A stretch of DNA of 64,000 nucleotides from Cumulibacter manganitolerans. Its GTDB lineage: Bacteria > Actinomycetota > Actinomycetes > Mycobacteriales > Antricoccaceae. Under the pieces are notes generated by a model. The model did no database searches. It was not told the origin of the DNA and worked only from the letters and a program-made list of their open reading frames with translations. Of the stretch, positions 35,901 to 43,298 are shown piece after piece; the stretch's first letter is position 1, and every line of letters starts with the position of its first letter. Both the position numbers and the translations under genes were made by a program. Location: the NCBI RefSeq assembly GCF_009602465.1, contig NZ_WBKP01000008.1:41493-105492 (forward strand). The letters run 5' to 3'.

Positions 35901-38900
35901 TTAGTCCTCGAGGTCGCCTTCGACCGAGAGGTAGACCTCTTGCAGGTCGGCGATCAGCTGGGGGTCGGGCTGCTCCCACAGACCGCGATCGACCGCCTCG
36001 GACAGCTTCTCGACGATGCCGCGCAGCGCCCACGGGTTCGCCGCCCGCATGAAGTCCTGGTTCGTCTTGTCCAGCACGTACTCCTGGGCGAGCTTTTCGT
36101 ACATCCAGTCGGGGATGACGCCGGCCGTCGCGTCGAACCCGAACAGGTAGTCGACGGTCGCCGCGAGCTCGAACGCGCCCTTGTAGCCGTGCCGCTGCAT
36201 CGCCGAGATCCACCGAGGGTTGACCACCCGCGCCCGGAAGATGCGGTTGGTCTCCTCGGCGAGCGTGCGGGTCTTGACCGCCTCCGGCGTCGTCGAGTCA
36301 CCGACGTACGCCTTGGGCTCGTTGCCGGTCAGCGCGCGCACGGTCGTCACCATGCCGCCGTGGTACTGGAAGTAGTCGTCGGAGTCGAGGATGTCGGACT
36401 CGCGGTTGTCGACGTTCTTGGTCGCGACCTGGATGCGCGCGTAGTTGCGCTGCATGTCCTCCCGCGCGGGCTTCCCGTCGAGGTCGCGGCCGTAGGCGTA
36501 CCCGCCCCACTGGGTGTAGACCTCTGCGAGGTCGGTGTCGTCGCGCCAGTTGCCGGACTCGACCGCCTGCAGGATCCCCGCGCCGTACGTGCCGGGCTTG
36601 GAGCCGAAGATCCGGGTGCGGGCGCGCCGCGCGTCGCCGTGCTCGGCCAGGTCGCGGCGCGCGTGCATGCGCACGTAGTTCATGTCGTCGGGCTCGTCGA
36701 GCTCGCTGACCAGCCGGACGGCGTCGTCCAGCAGCGTGATGACGTGCGGGAAGGCGTCGCGGAAAAAGCCCGAGATCCGCACCGTGACGTCGATGCGGGG
36801 CCTCCCGAGCTCCTCGAGCGGCAGGACGTCGAGGCCCACCACCCGGCGGGACTGTTCGTCCCAGACCGGGACGACGCCCATCAGCGCCAGCACCTCACCG
36901 ATGTCGTCGCCGGACGTCCGCATCGCCGAGGTGCCCCACGCCGACAGCCCGACGGAGGTCGGCAGCGCACCGGTCTCCTCGCGGTAGCGATCGAGCAGCG
37001 AGTCGGCCATCGCCAGCCCGGTCTGGTAGGCGAGCCGGGACGGGATGGCCTTGGGATCGACGGAGTAGAAGTTGCGTCCGGTCGGCAGCACGTTGACCAG
37101 CCCGCGCAGCGGCGAGCCGGAGGGACCGGCCGGGATGTAGCCGCCGTCCAGGGCGTGCAGCACCATGTCGATCTCCCGATCGGTGCGGCGCAGCCGCCGG
37201 ACCACCTCGGTGCAGGCGAACCGCAGCGCGGACGCCGCCTGCTCGTTCGGCTCGCCGAGGACCGCGCGGACGACGTCCTCGGCGTGGTCGGCGTCCCACC
37301 CGGCGTCGCTCATCGCGACCACGAGCCCACGGGCGAGCTCCTCGGCGCGGTCGGTCTCGGCCTTGGTGGAGGCGTTCTCGACGAGCCCGAGCGCGGTGCG
37401 CAGCCCGGCCACGTGACCGGTGGACCCACCGAACATCTGGCTCGCCCGCAGGATCGCGAGCACCAGGTTGACCATGCCCTCGCCCTCGGGCGGCTGGCCG
37501 AGGACGTGCAGGCCGTCGCGGATCTGCACGTCCTTGATCTCGCACAGCCACCCGTCGACGTGCATGACGAACTCGTCGAACTCGTCGTCGTCCGGACGGT
37601 CGTCGAGGCCGAGGTCGTGGTGCAGCTTCGCCGCCTGGATGAGCGTCCAGATCTCGCCGCGCAGCGCGGGCGCCTTGGCGGGGTCCATGACGCTCACGTT
37701 GCCGTACTCGTCGAGCAGCTGCTCGAGCCGCGCGATGTCGCCGTACGAGTCGGCGCGGGCCATCGGTGGCACCAGGTGGTCGATGATCGTGGCGTGCGCG
37801 CGCCGCTTGGCCTGCGTACCCTCACCCGGATCGTTGACGAGGAACGGATAGATCAGCGGCAGGCTGCCGAGGGCGGCGTCGGGGCCGCAGCCGGCCGACA
37901 GCGCGAGGTTCTTGCCCGGCATCCATTCGAGGTTGCCGTGCTTGCCCATGTGGACGACGGCGTGCGCGCCGAACTCCTTCTCGATCCACTGGTACGTCGC
38001 CACGTAGTGGTGGGTCGGCGCCAGGTCGGGATCGTGGTAGATCGCGATCGGGTTCTCGCCGAACCCGCGAGGGGGCTGCACGAGCAGGACGACGTTGCCG
38101 GAGACGATGGCCGCCGAGACGATCTCGCCGTCCGGATCGCCACTGCGATCGACGAACAGCTCACCCGGTGCCTCGCCCCACGCCTTGGTCATCGACTCGC
38201 GCAGGTCGTCCGGCAGCGCGGCGAACCATGAGCGGTACGTTGCCGCCGGGACCCGGACCTGGTGCTCGGTGATCTGCGCCTGGGTGAGCCACTCGGGGTC
38301 CTGCCCGCCGGCGGCGATCAGGGCGTGCACCAGCGCATTGCCGGCCGTGGTGTCCGGCGCCTCGCCGTCGACGGCGGGCAGCGGGTCGACGCCCGGGAAC
38401 GCGCACGCGTCGCCCAGGTCGTAGCCGGCCTCGCGCATGGCGCGCAGCAGCCGCACCGTGGACACGGGGGTGTCCAGGCCTACCGCGTTCCCGATCCGCG
38501 AGTGCTTGGTCGGGTACGCCGACAGCACCACGGCGATCTTGCGCTCGGCCGGCGGGATGTGCCGTAGGCGCGCGTGGTTGACGGCGATCTGCGCGACCCG
38601 GGTGCACCGCTCCGGATCGGCTACGTAGTGGGGAAGTCCGTCGGAGTCGGTCTCCTTGAACGAGAAGGCGACGGTGATCAGCCGGCCGTCGAACTCAGGT
38701 ACGGCGACCTGCGTCGCGACGTCGAGGGGTGACATGCCGTCGTCCGACTGGGCCCAGGACTCACGGCTCCACGTGAGGCAGAGCCCTTGCAGGATGGGAA
38801 TGTCGAGGTTGGCGAGCGCTTCGACGTCCCACGCCTCGTCGTCCTGACCGGCCGATGCGGTCGCCGGCTTCGTCCCGCCCGCGGCGAGCACGGTGGTGAC

Positions 38901-39599
38901 CAGCGCGTCCAGGGTGCCAAGGTACTCGAGAAGGTCGTCGGAGGCGTCGCGCAGCGACGTGGCGTGGATCGGTACGCCGATGCCGCCTGCGGCGTCGATC
39001 GCGTCCGCGAGCGCGTGCACGTACGCGGTGTTCTCGGCGGCGTACTGCGCGCGATAGAACAGCACGCCGACGCGAGGAGCCCCCGGCTCCCGTTCCCGGC
39101 CCGTTGTGTTGTTGCGACTCCGGGCGTCGTCGCCCGGAGTCGTCACACCACAACCGTCCGGCCGCGCGGGCCGTTCGAGGACACCCCAGGTCGGCAGCTC
39201 CACCGGCGGCTCGAAGCCGTCGCCGGTCATCAGCAGGGTGTCGGACAGGAACCGGTGCAGCTGCGCGAGGTTGGTGGCGCCGCCGTAGGCCAGATAGCGG
39301 TGCGCCTCGGAGACGGCGCCCTTGGGTGCGGTCGACATCGCCATCAGCTCGGCGTTGGGGGCCTGCTCGCCGCCCAGCACCACCATCGGTACGCCGGTCG
39401 CGGCGATCCGGCGGAAGCCGGAGCAGAGGTCCTGCGGGCCGCCCAGGATCCGGGCCACGACGATGTCGCAGCCCTCGATCTGCTCGGCGAGATCGGTGTG
39501 ACCGGGACGGGCGGGATTGGCCCAGACGTAGTCGGCGCCGCTGGCGCGAGCGCTGAGCAGGTCGGTGTCCGAGGTCGACAGCAGGGCGATTCGCGCCAT
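35901..39599 (-). CDS. cobN: Cobaltochelatase subunit CobN
   Basis: Large chelatase subunit of 1232 residues that inserts Co(II) into hydrogenobyrinic acid a,c-diamide. Family blocks visible include GGEQAPNAELM, VVLSAYPTKHSRIGNAVGLD, VVHMGKHGNLEWMPGKNLAL, NVLPTGRNFYSVDPKAIPS, and PDWMYEKLAQEYVLD at the end. ATG 39599 follows GTGGAGGAGC. The start matches the CobN N-terminus (MARIALLSTSDTDLL). Residues about 148-167 (GVTTPGDDARSRNNTTG) come from an inserted palindromic repeat absent from the family core. A cobalamin riboswitch precedes the gene. The ATPase partner is the ChlI/ChlD-type protein at 50516. Confidence 0.96.
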   Translation of the reverse strand: MARIALLSTSDTDLLSARASGADYVWANPARPGHTDLAEQIEGCDIVVARILGGPQDLCSGFRRIAATGVPMVVLGGEQAPNAELMAMSTAPKGAVSEAHRYLAYGGATNLAQLHRFLSDTLLMTGDGFEPPVELPTWGVLERPARPDGCGVTTPGDDARSRNNTTGREREPGAPRVGVLFYRAQYAAENTAYVHALADAIDAAGGIGVPIHATSLRDASDDLLEYLGTLDALVTTVLAAGGTKPATASAGQDDEAWDVEALANLDIPILQGLCLTWSRESWAQSDDGMSPLDVATQVAVPEFDGRLITVAFSFKETDSDGLPHYVADPERCTRVAQIAVNHARLRHIPPAERKIAVVLSAYPTKHSRIGNAVGLDTPVSTVRLLRAMREAGYDLGDACAFPGVDPLPAVDGEAPDTTAGNALVHALIAAGGQDPEWLTQAQITEHQVRVPAATYRSWFAALPDDLRESMTKAWGEAPGELFVDRSGDPDGEIVSAAIVSGNVVLLVQPPRGFGENPIAIYHDPDLAPTHHYVATYQWIEKEFGAHAVVHMGKHGNLEWMPGKNLALSAGCGPDAALGSLPLIYPFLVNDPGEGTQAKRRAHATIIDHLVPPMARADSYGDIARLEQLLDEYGNVSVMDPAKAPALRGEIWTLIQAAKLHHDLGLDDRPDDDEFDEFVMHVDGWLCEIKDVQIRDGLHVLGQPPEGEGMVNLVLAILRASQMFGGSTGHVAGLRTALGLVENASTKAETDRAEELARGLVVAMSDAGWDADHAEDVVRAVLGEPNEQAASALRFACTEVVRRLRRTDREIDMVLHALDGGYIPAGPSGSPLRGLVNVLPTGRNFYSVDPKAIPSRLAYQTGLAMADSLLDRYREETGALPTSVGLSAWGTSAMRTSGDDIGEVLALMGVVPVWDEQSRRVVGLDVLPLEELGRPRIDVTVRISGFFRDAFPHVITLLDDAVRLVSELDEPDDMNYVRMHARRDLAEHGDARRARTRIFGSKPGTYGAGILQAVESGNWRDDTDLAEVYTQWGGYAYGRDLDGKPAREDMQRNYARIQVATKNVDNRESDILDSDDYFQYHGGMVTTVRALTGNEPKAYVGDSTTPEAVKTRTLAEETNRIFRARVVNPRWISAMQRHGYKGAFELAATVDYLFGFDATAGVIPDWMYEKLAQEYVLDKTNQDFMRAANPWALRGIVEKLSEAVDRGLWEQPDPQLIADLQEVYLSVEGDLED
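39100..39156. repeat. Palindromic repeat embedded in cobN in frame
   Basis: A 57-bp (19-codon) element with an 11-bp inner stem, GACTCCGGGCG (39116-39126) and CGCCCGGAGTC (39131-39141), with loop TCGT, and imperfect outer arms CCCGTTGTGTTGTT / CACACCACAACCG. The reverse complement of the intergenic copy at 62564 matches at about 49 of 57 positions. On the cobN strand it encodes GVTTPGDDARSRNNTTG in a variable linker. Confidence 0.9.
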
Positions 39600-39775
39600 G
39601 GGTACAGCTCCTCCACGGGGTATCCGCGCCCCGAGTGCGTAGGGACGCCACCGGATCCCGGTGGCGTGGCCGATACCGCGTTCCTGGCTTGCCCCTGCAC
39701 GCGATGACGCGCCGCGGAGGCTCACAGTGGCGGGACCGTCCCGGATTCGCACCGGGTTCCGCCGTATCGACCGGC
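39600..39775 (-). promoter_or_regulatory. Cobalamin riboswitch of the cobN-cobT-cobS operon
   Basis: Read on the minus strand, the aptamer core has GAATCCGGGACGGTCCCGCC followed by ACTGTGAG (39723-39755), then AAGCCAGGAACGCGG (39676-39690), the B12-box type sequence. A hairpin CGGGG..CCCCG (39617-39634) sits directly before the ribosome site GGAGGAG and cobN ATG. This layout fits control of translation: cobalamin binding would hide the ribosome site. Aptamer about 39670-39775; platform about 39600-39669. Confidence 0.92.
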
Positions 39776-39796
39776 TTCGAGCGTACTTGCCGGACG

Positions 39797-39802
39797 TAGC
39801 AT
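39797..39802 (+). promoter_or_regulatory. Candidate -10 box, leaderless cobG
   Basis: TAGCAT followed by 7 nt (GTCTCGG) and ATG 39810. If this is right, cobG starts at 39810 rather than at the upstream ATG 39801, which lies inside the hexamer. Confidence 0.5.
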
Positions 39803-39809
39803 GTCTCGG

Positions 39810-41297
39810 ATGACCCTGCCTCCGGATCCCACGCGCGCCGACCGCTCGCCGGCGCCCGGCCGACGGGACGGCGATGACGAGAGGCCGACCGACGGCCCGG
39901 CCCTGCGCGGATCGGGGGACGCAGCTGGCGAGAGGACGACGCTCGGCTCGGCCCCGCGCGGGTCGATCGACGTCGTCTCCGGAAGCACGGTTGCCCGGGT
40001 CGGAGCGGACCGGTGCCCGGGAGCCCTTGCGCCGTTCAGCGCGGAGGACGGGCTGATCGTGCGCGCCCGCGTGCCCGGCGGCGAGGTCGCGCTCGACGCG
40101 CTCGAGGCACTGCTCGCGATCGGAGAGGACTACGGCAGCCCCCGTGTGCAGCTCACCTCGCGCGGCAACCTGCAGGTCCGGGGTCTGCCCGATCCGCTCC
40201 CCGCGGACGTCGCCGAGCGGATGGCGGACGCCGGGCTGCTCCCGTCCCTCACGCACGAGAAGGCGCGGAACATTCTCGCGGCTCCGACCAGCCCGCGGTT
40301 GCGCGCCCTGGCCCGCGACCTCGACCGCCGGCTGTGCGCGCGGCCGTCGCTCGCCGGGCTGCCCGGTCGATTCCTGTTCCTGCTGACCGATCGGACGGGC
40401 CTGGGCCTCGACGAGCGCTACGACATCGCGTACGTCGACGCCGGCTCGCTCGTGGACCCACTCGGCGACGGTCCGAACGACGAGCTGTCCGGGGACCCCG
40501 AGCACGGCCTGCTGATCATGGCCGGCCTGACGCTGCGGTGCAGCCGAGCGGAGGCGCCGGACGCGATGCTCGACCTCGCAGAGCGATTCCTCCAGCTCCG
40601 TACCGACGACCGGACCTGGAACATCCGCGACCTGCCCGCCGGATCCCCGTTCTTCACCGGCATCCGGGACCGCTCGCCCGCGGAAGGCGGCCTTCCACGG
40701 TCGTCGAGCGAAGGCCGCGTTCCACGGTCCTCGAGCGAAGGCGGCCTTCGGCGGTCGTCGAGCGAGGGAGCCGTTCCACGGTCGTCGAGCGAGGGAGCCG
40801 TTCCACGGTCGTCGAGCGAGGGAGCCCTTCCACGGTCGTCGAGCGAGGGAGCGCCAGCGACCGACGTCGAGACGCCGCAACGTGTCCTGCGGACCGGGCC
40901 ACACGGCCGGGAGCTCGTCGTCGGGGTGCCCCTCGGCCTGCTTGAACGCGTTCACCTCGACGCGCTGCGCGGGATCACCGATCGGGTCGTCGTCACGCCC
41001 TGGCGGTCGCTGCTGATCGACGGCGGGGCCGGGTACGCCGACCACCTCGCGCGCGTCGGTCTGGTGACCACCGACCGGTCGACCTGGTCGCGGATCACCG
41101 CCTGCACCGGCGCGCCTTACTGTGCCCGTGGTCGCAGCGAGACCATGAACCTAGCGCGGGACTGCGCCGCCGAGCTGCCGGTCGAGGGGCCTCGGCTGCA
41201 CCTCGTCGGCTGCGAGCGGCGCTGTGGGGCACCGCGATCCAACGCGATCACGATCGTGGGGGCCCGATCCGTCGCCGACGTCACTGCCGCGCAGTAG
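39810..41297 (+). CDS. cobG: Precorrin-3B synthase CobG, with a repeat-expanded linker
   Basis: Oxygen-dependent monooxygenase, related to ferredoxin nitrite/sulfite reductases, that forms the C20-hydroxylated gamma-lactone precorrin-3B. The first ferredoxin-like half includes VQLTSRGNLQVRGLPD and LTHEKARNILAAP. The second half ends with the iron-sulfur/sirohaem Cys set in ACTGAPYCARGRSET (C-x5-C) and HLVGCERRCGAP (C-x3-C). Residues about 292-350 between the halves are six in-frame copies of a 9-residue repeat (PRSSSEGAV type). Length 495 from ATG 39810, longer than usual because of this linker and a charged N-terminus. ATG 39801 is the alternative start. Diagnostic of the aerobic pathway. 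Confidence 0.93.
   Translation: MTLPPDPTRADRSPAPGRRDGDDERPTDGPALRGSGDAAGERTTLGSAPRGSIDVVSGSTVARVGADRCPGALAPFSAEDGLIVRARVPGGEVALDALEALLAIGEDYGSPRVQLTSRGNLQVRGLPDPLPADVAERMADAGLLPSLTHEKARNILAAPTSPRLRALARDLDRRLCARPSLAGLPGRFLFLLTDRTGLGLDERYDIAYVDAGSLVDPLGDGPNDELSGDPEHGLLIMAGLTLRCSRAEAPDAMLDLAERFLQLRTDDRTWNIRDLPAGSPFFTGIRDRSPAEGGLPRSSSEGRVPRSSSEGGLRRSSSEGAVPRSSSEGAVPRSSSEGALPRSSSEGAPATDVETPQRVLRTGPHGRELVVGVPLGLLERVHLDALRGITDRVVVTPWRSLLIDGGAGYADHLARVGLVTTDRSTWSRITACTGAPYCARGRSETMNLARDCAAELPVEGPRLHLVGCERRCGAPRSNAITIVGARSVADVTAAQ
40683..40844 (+). repeat. 6 x 27-bp in-frame tandem array in cobG
   Basis: Six contiguous 27-bp units encode variants of EGAVPRSSS. The conserved core is CCACGGTCGTCGAGCGA. 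Units 4-6 are nearly identical and units 1-3 have drifted. The core matches the dispersed repeat downstream at 41351, 41441 and 41523. Confidence 0.95.
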
Positions 41298-41335
41298 CGC
41301 GGCGCCGCTTGTCGTCCTCACGATCGTCGACCGAC

Positions 41336-41571
41336 TCGGGGAGCACTCCCAACGGTCGTCGAGCAAGGTCACGTCCGATCCGGACGCCGCGGCCGCGGAC
41401 GCCGAGGCCGCGGGCGCCGACCTGCTCGGGGAGCACTCTCAACGGTCGTCGAGCAAGGTCACGTCCCATCCGGACGCCGCGGCACCTTCCCGCGGTCGTC
41501 GACCGGCTTGGGGAGCACTCTGAACGGTCGTCGAGCGAGCCGGAGCGCTAGCGGAGGCGACGTCGAGACGC
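41336..41571 (+). repeat. Direct repeats of 57 bp at a 90-bp period plus a third partial copy
   Basis: GGGGAGCACTC..AACGGTCGTCGAGCAAGGTCACGTCC occurs at 41336-41393 and 41426-41483 with very few changes, both ending ATCCGGACGCCGCGG. A third, diverged copy begins at 41507 and continues as GTCGAGCGAGCCGGAGC..GACGTCGAGACG. The 41298-41715 interval (418 bp) has no credible gene and is largely made of these repeats. Confidence 0.88.
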
Positions 41572-41703
41572 AGCGATCTGAAGAAACTCGCCGCTCGGAT
41601 GCCCGCCGCGCTCGTCTCGTCAAGAGTGATCGGTGTTCTTGTGGACAGCGTCGGGGCTTGTGGACAGCCGGGTCGAGCCGGGTTTCTGGTCGGTGCCGGG
41701 TCG

Positions 41704-41709
41704 TAGATT
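41704..41709 (+). promoter_or_regulatory. Candidate -10 box, leaderless DUF222 gene
   Basis: TAGATT followed by 6 nt (GCGGGC) and ATG 41716. No ribosome site. Confidence 0.55.
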
Positions 41710-41715
41710 GCGGGC

Positions 41716-42900
41716 ATGACAGCGATCGGGTGGGTGAGCACCGCCGGGGACGACGAGCACCGCGAGGGTGCCCGCGCCGCCGCGGCCCCGAGCCCGGCGC
41801 AGCGGGTAGTGGGCGGCGTGATCGCCCGCGCCCTCGACCTCGCCGACACCCTCGACGCGGGCTCAGGCGCGGGCTACGCGGCCGCGATCGCGGGCCTGGA
41901 CGTGCTGGAATCGCTGGCCTCGGCGGTGGAGGCGGCGAAGGCGCGGCTGATCGTGGAGGCGCACGCCCACGCGCACCAGATGCTCGCCCGCGACGACGTC
42001 GCGCCCGGGCAGCGCCGCACCCACCCCGACGGGACGACCGAGAGCGTGCTGAGCCGCACCCAGATCACCGCCATCGACGTCGCCACCACGCTGAAGGTCA
42101 CGACCGGCTGCGCCACCGCCAAGGTCGAGGACGCGCTGCGGCTGGTGCGCCACCTCCCCGGCGTCCTCGCCCGCCTCGAGGACGGCACCCTCACCGGGTA
42201 CCAGGCCACCTACCGCATCGCGCGGGCCTGCACCGACCTGAACCCCGACCAGCTCGCCACCGTCGACGAGCAGCTGTGCGAGCGGTCCTTCACCCCCGGC
42301 ACGGCGACCGGGCCGGGCGCGCACCGCGCCCGCACCGCCAACCTCGGACGGTGGCTCGACGCCGCCCGCGCCGCCGCCGGCGCCCCCACCGACACCACCC
42401 GCACCCGCCGCTGCGGGTTCGCCGGGCGCCGCCTGGACTTCGGGCCGACCGGCCCGGACGGCATGAGCGCCCTGTTCGCCTCGATGCCCGCCGCCTACGC
42501 CACCGCCCTGGACCGCCTGCTCACCGACCTCGCCCGCGAACACGCCCGCCCCGGCGACCCGCGCACCGAGCCCCAACGCAAGCTGGACGCGTTCCTGACC
42601 CTGTTCACCGGACCCATCGCCCTCTTCAGCAACCACAATGACGACCCCGACCGGCCGCCCGTCACGAGCGTGGAGTGGGACGAGGACGGGCAGTACGTGC
42701 TCATCGAGGACGAGGACCAGTACACCGAGGCCCGCGCCGCGTGGGACGCGATCAAGACGCTCGCCGCGAGCCTCGATCTCACCCTCCCGGACCTGCCGCC
42801 GGCCACCATCACCCTCGACGTCCCCCTCGACGCACTCACCGACCCCGACGCCCGCACCGGCCCAGAGCCACCCGGCGAGCCACCCGATGCACGGCCGTGA
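41716..42900 (+). CDS. DUF222 domain protein (N-terminal part of a split DUF222/HNH gene)
   Basis: A 394-residue DUF222 protein of the group that includes the mycobacterial 13E12 repeat family. Blocks such as GLDVLESLASAVEAAKARL and LTGYQATYRIARACTDL are typical. Normally an HNH endonuclease domain follows in the same chain. Here a TGA ends the frame and the HNH part continues in the -1 frame, starting at a GTG that overlaps the stop (GTGA). Members of this family are multicopy and thought to move, but no transposase is present here. It sits inside the cobalamin island next to dispersed repeats. Confidence 0.85.
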   Translation: MTAIGWVSTAGDDEHREGARAAAAPSPAQRVVGGVIARALDLADTLDAGSGAGYAAAIAGLDVLESLASAVEAAKARLIVEAHAHAHQMLARDDVAPGQRRTHPDGTTESVLSRTQITAIDVATTLKVTTGCATAKVEDALRLVRHLPGVLARLEDGTLTGYQATYRIARACTDLNPDQLATVDEQLCERSFTPGTATGPGAHRARTANLGRWLDAARAAAGAPTDTTRTRRCGFAGRRLDFGPTGPDGMSALFASMPAAYATALDRLLTDLAREHARPGDPRTEPQRKLDAFLTLFTGPIALFSNHNDDPDRPPVTSVEWDEDGQYVLIEDEDQYTEARAAWDAIKTLAASLDLTLPDLPPATITLDVPLDALTDPDARTGPEPPGEPPDARP

Positions 42901-43298
42901 GGTTGCGCGGGGTCGGGGAGGTCCCGTCGAGCATGGCCGAGCGGCTGCTGCCGTGGGCCGACCTGCAACGCATCCTCACCGACCCGCGCACCGGACAACC
43001 GCTCGACGTCGGACGCCGACGACCCTCCGAACGACTGCGCACCGCGATCGCCGCCCGCGACGGCACCTGCCGATTCCCCGGCTGCACCCGGCCCGCCGGC
43101 CCCGGCACCGACCTCGACCACCTCCAGCCCTACCGCGACGACCAGCCACCCGACGGCCAGACCCTCCCGCAGAACCTGCACGTCCTGTGCCGCCGCCACC
43201 ACCGCGCCAAGCACCAGCTGCACTGGCAACCGCACATGCTCGAGACCGGCCACATCCACTGGACCAACCCCATCACCGGCACCACCGAGCTCAGCTGA
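42897..43298 (+). CDS. HNH endonuclease domain protein (C-terminal part of the split gene)
   Basis: A 133-residue protein. The HNH motif is visible as RDGTCRFPGCTRPAGPGTD, LDHLQPYRDD (the H-D-H) and NLHVLCRRHHRAKHQLHW (the N and final H). It begins with LRGVGEVPSSMAERLL, which in relatives is internal. The GTG start at 42897 overlaps the TGA of the DUF222 part, so either translation re-initiates to make two chains or one base was lost and the gene is damaged. The conserved HNH residues are intact. It overlaps the convergent cobIJ by 8 bp. Confidence 0.82.
   Translation: MRLRGVGEVPSSMAERLLPWADLQRILTDPRTGQPLDVGRRRPSERLRTAIAARDGTCRFPGCTRPAGPGTDLDHLQPYRDDQPPDGQTLPQNLHVLCRRHHRAKHQLHWQPHMLETGHIHWTNPITGTTELS

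Noticed and set aside
34635..38231. A 1198-codon open frame on the plus strand opposite cobN, cobT and cobS
   Set aside because: It is antisense to three well-recognised genes, has low-complexity Arg/Ser/Pro/His composition typical of GC-rich shadow frames, and no family motif.
39797..39809. ATG 39801 as start of cobG
   Set aside because: It lies inside the candidate -10 hexamer TAGCAT; the leaderless pattern favours ATG 39810, though this is not proven.
40683..40844. Possible CRISPR array in cobG
   Set aside because: Units are contiguous without spacers, in frame, 27 bp long and located between conserved domains of a protein gene.
41298..43298. Genomic island or integrated element around the DUF222/HNH gene
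   Set aside because: No integrase, transposase, tRNA attachment site or flanking direct repeats that would bound an element; base composition looks like the surroundings.
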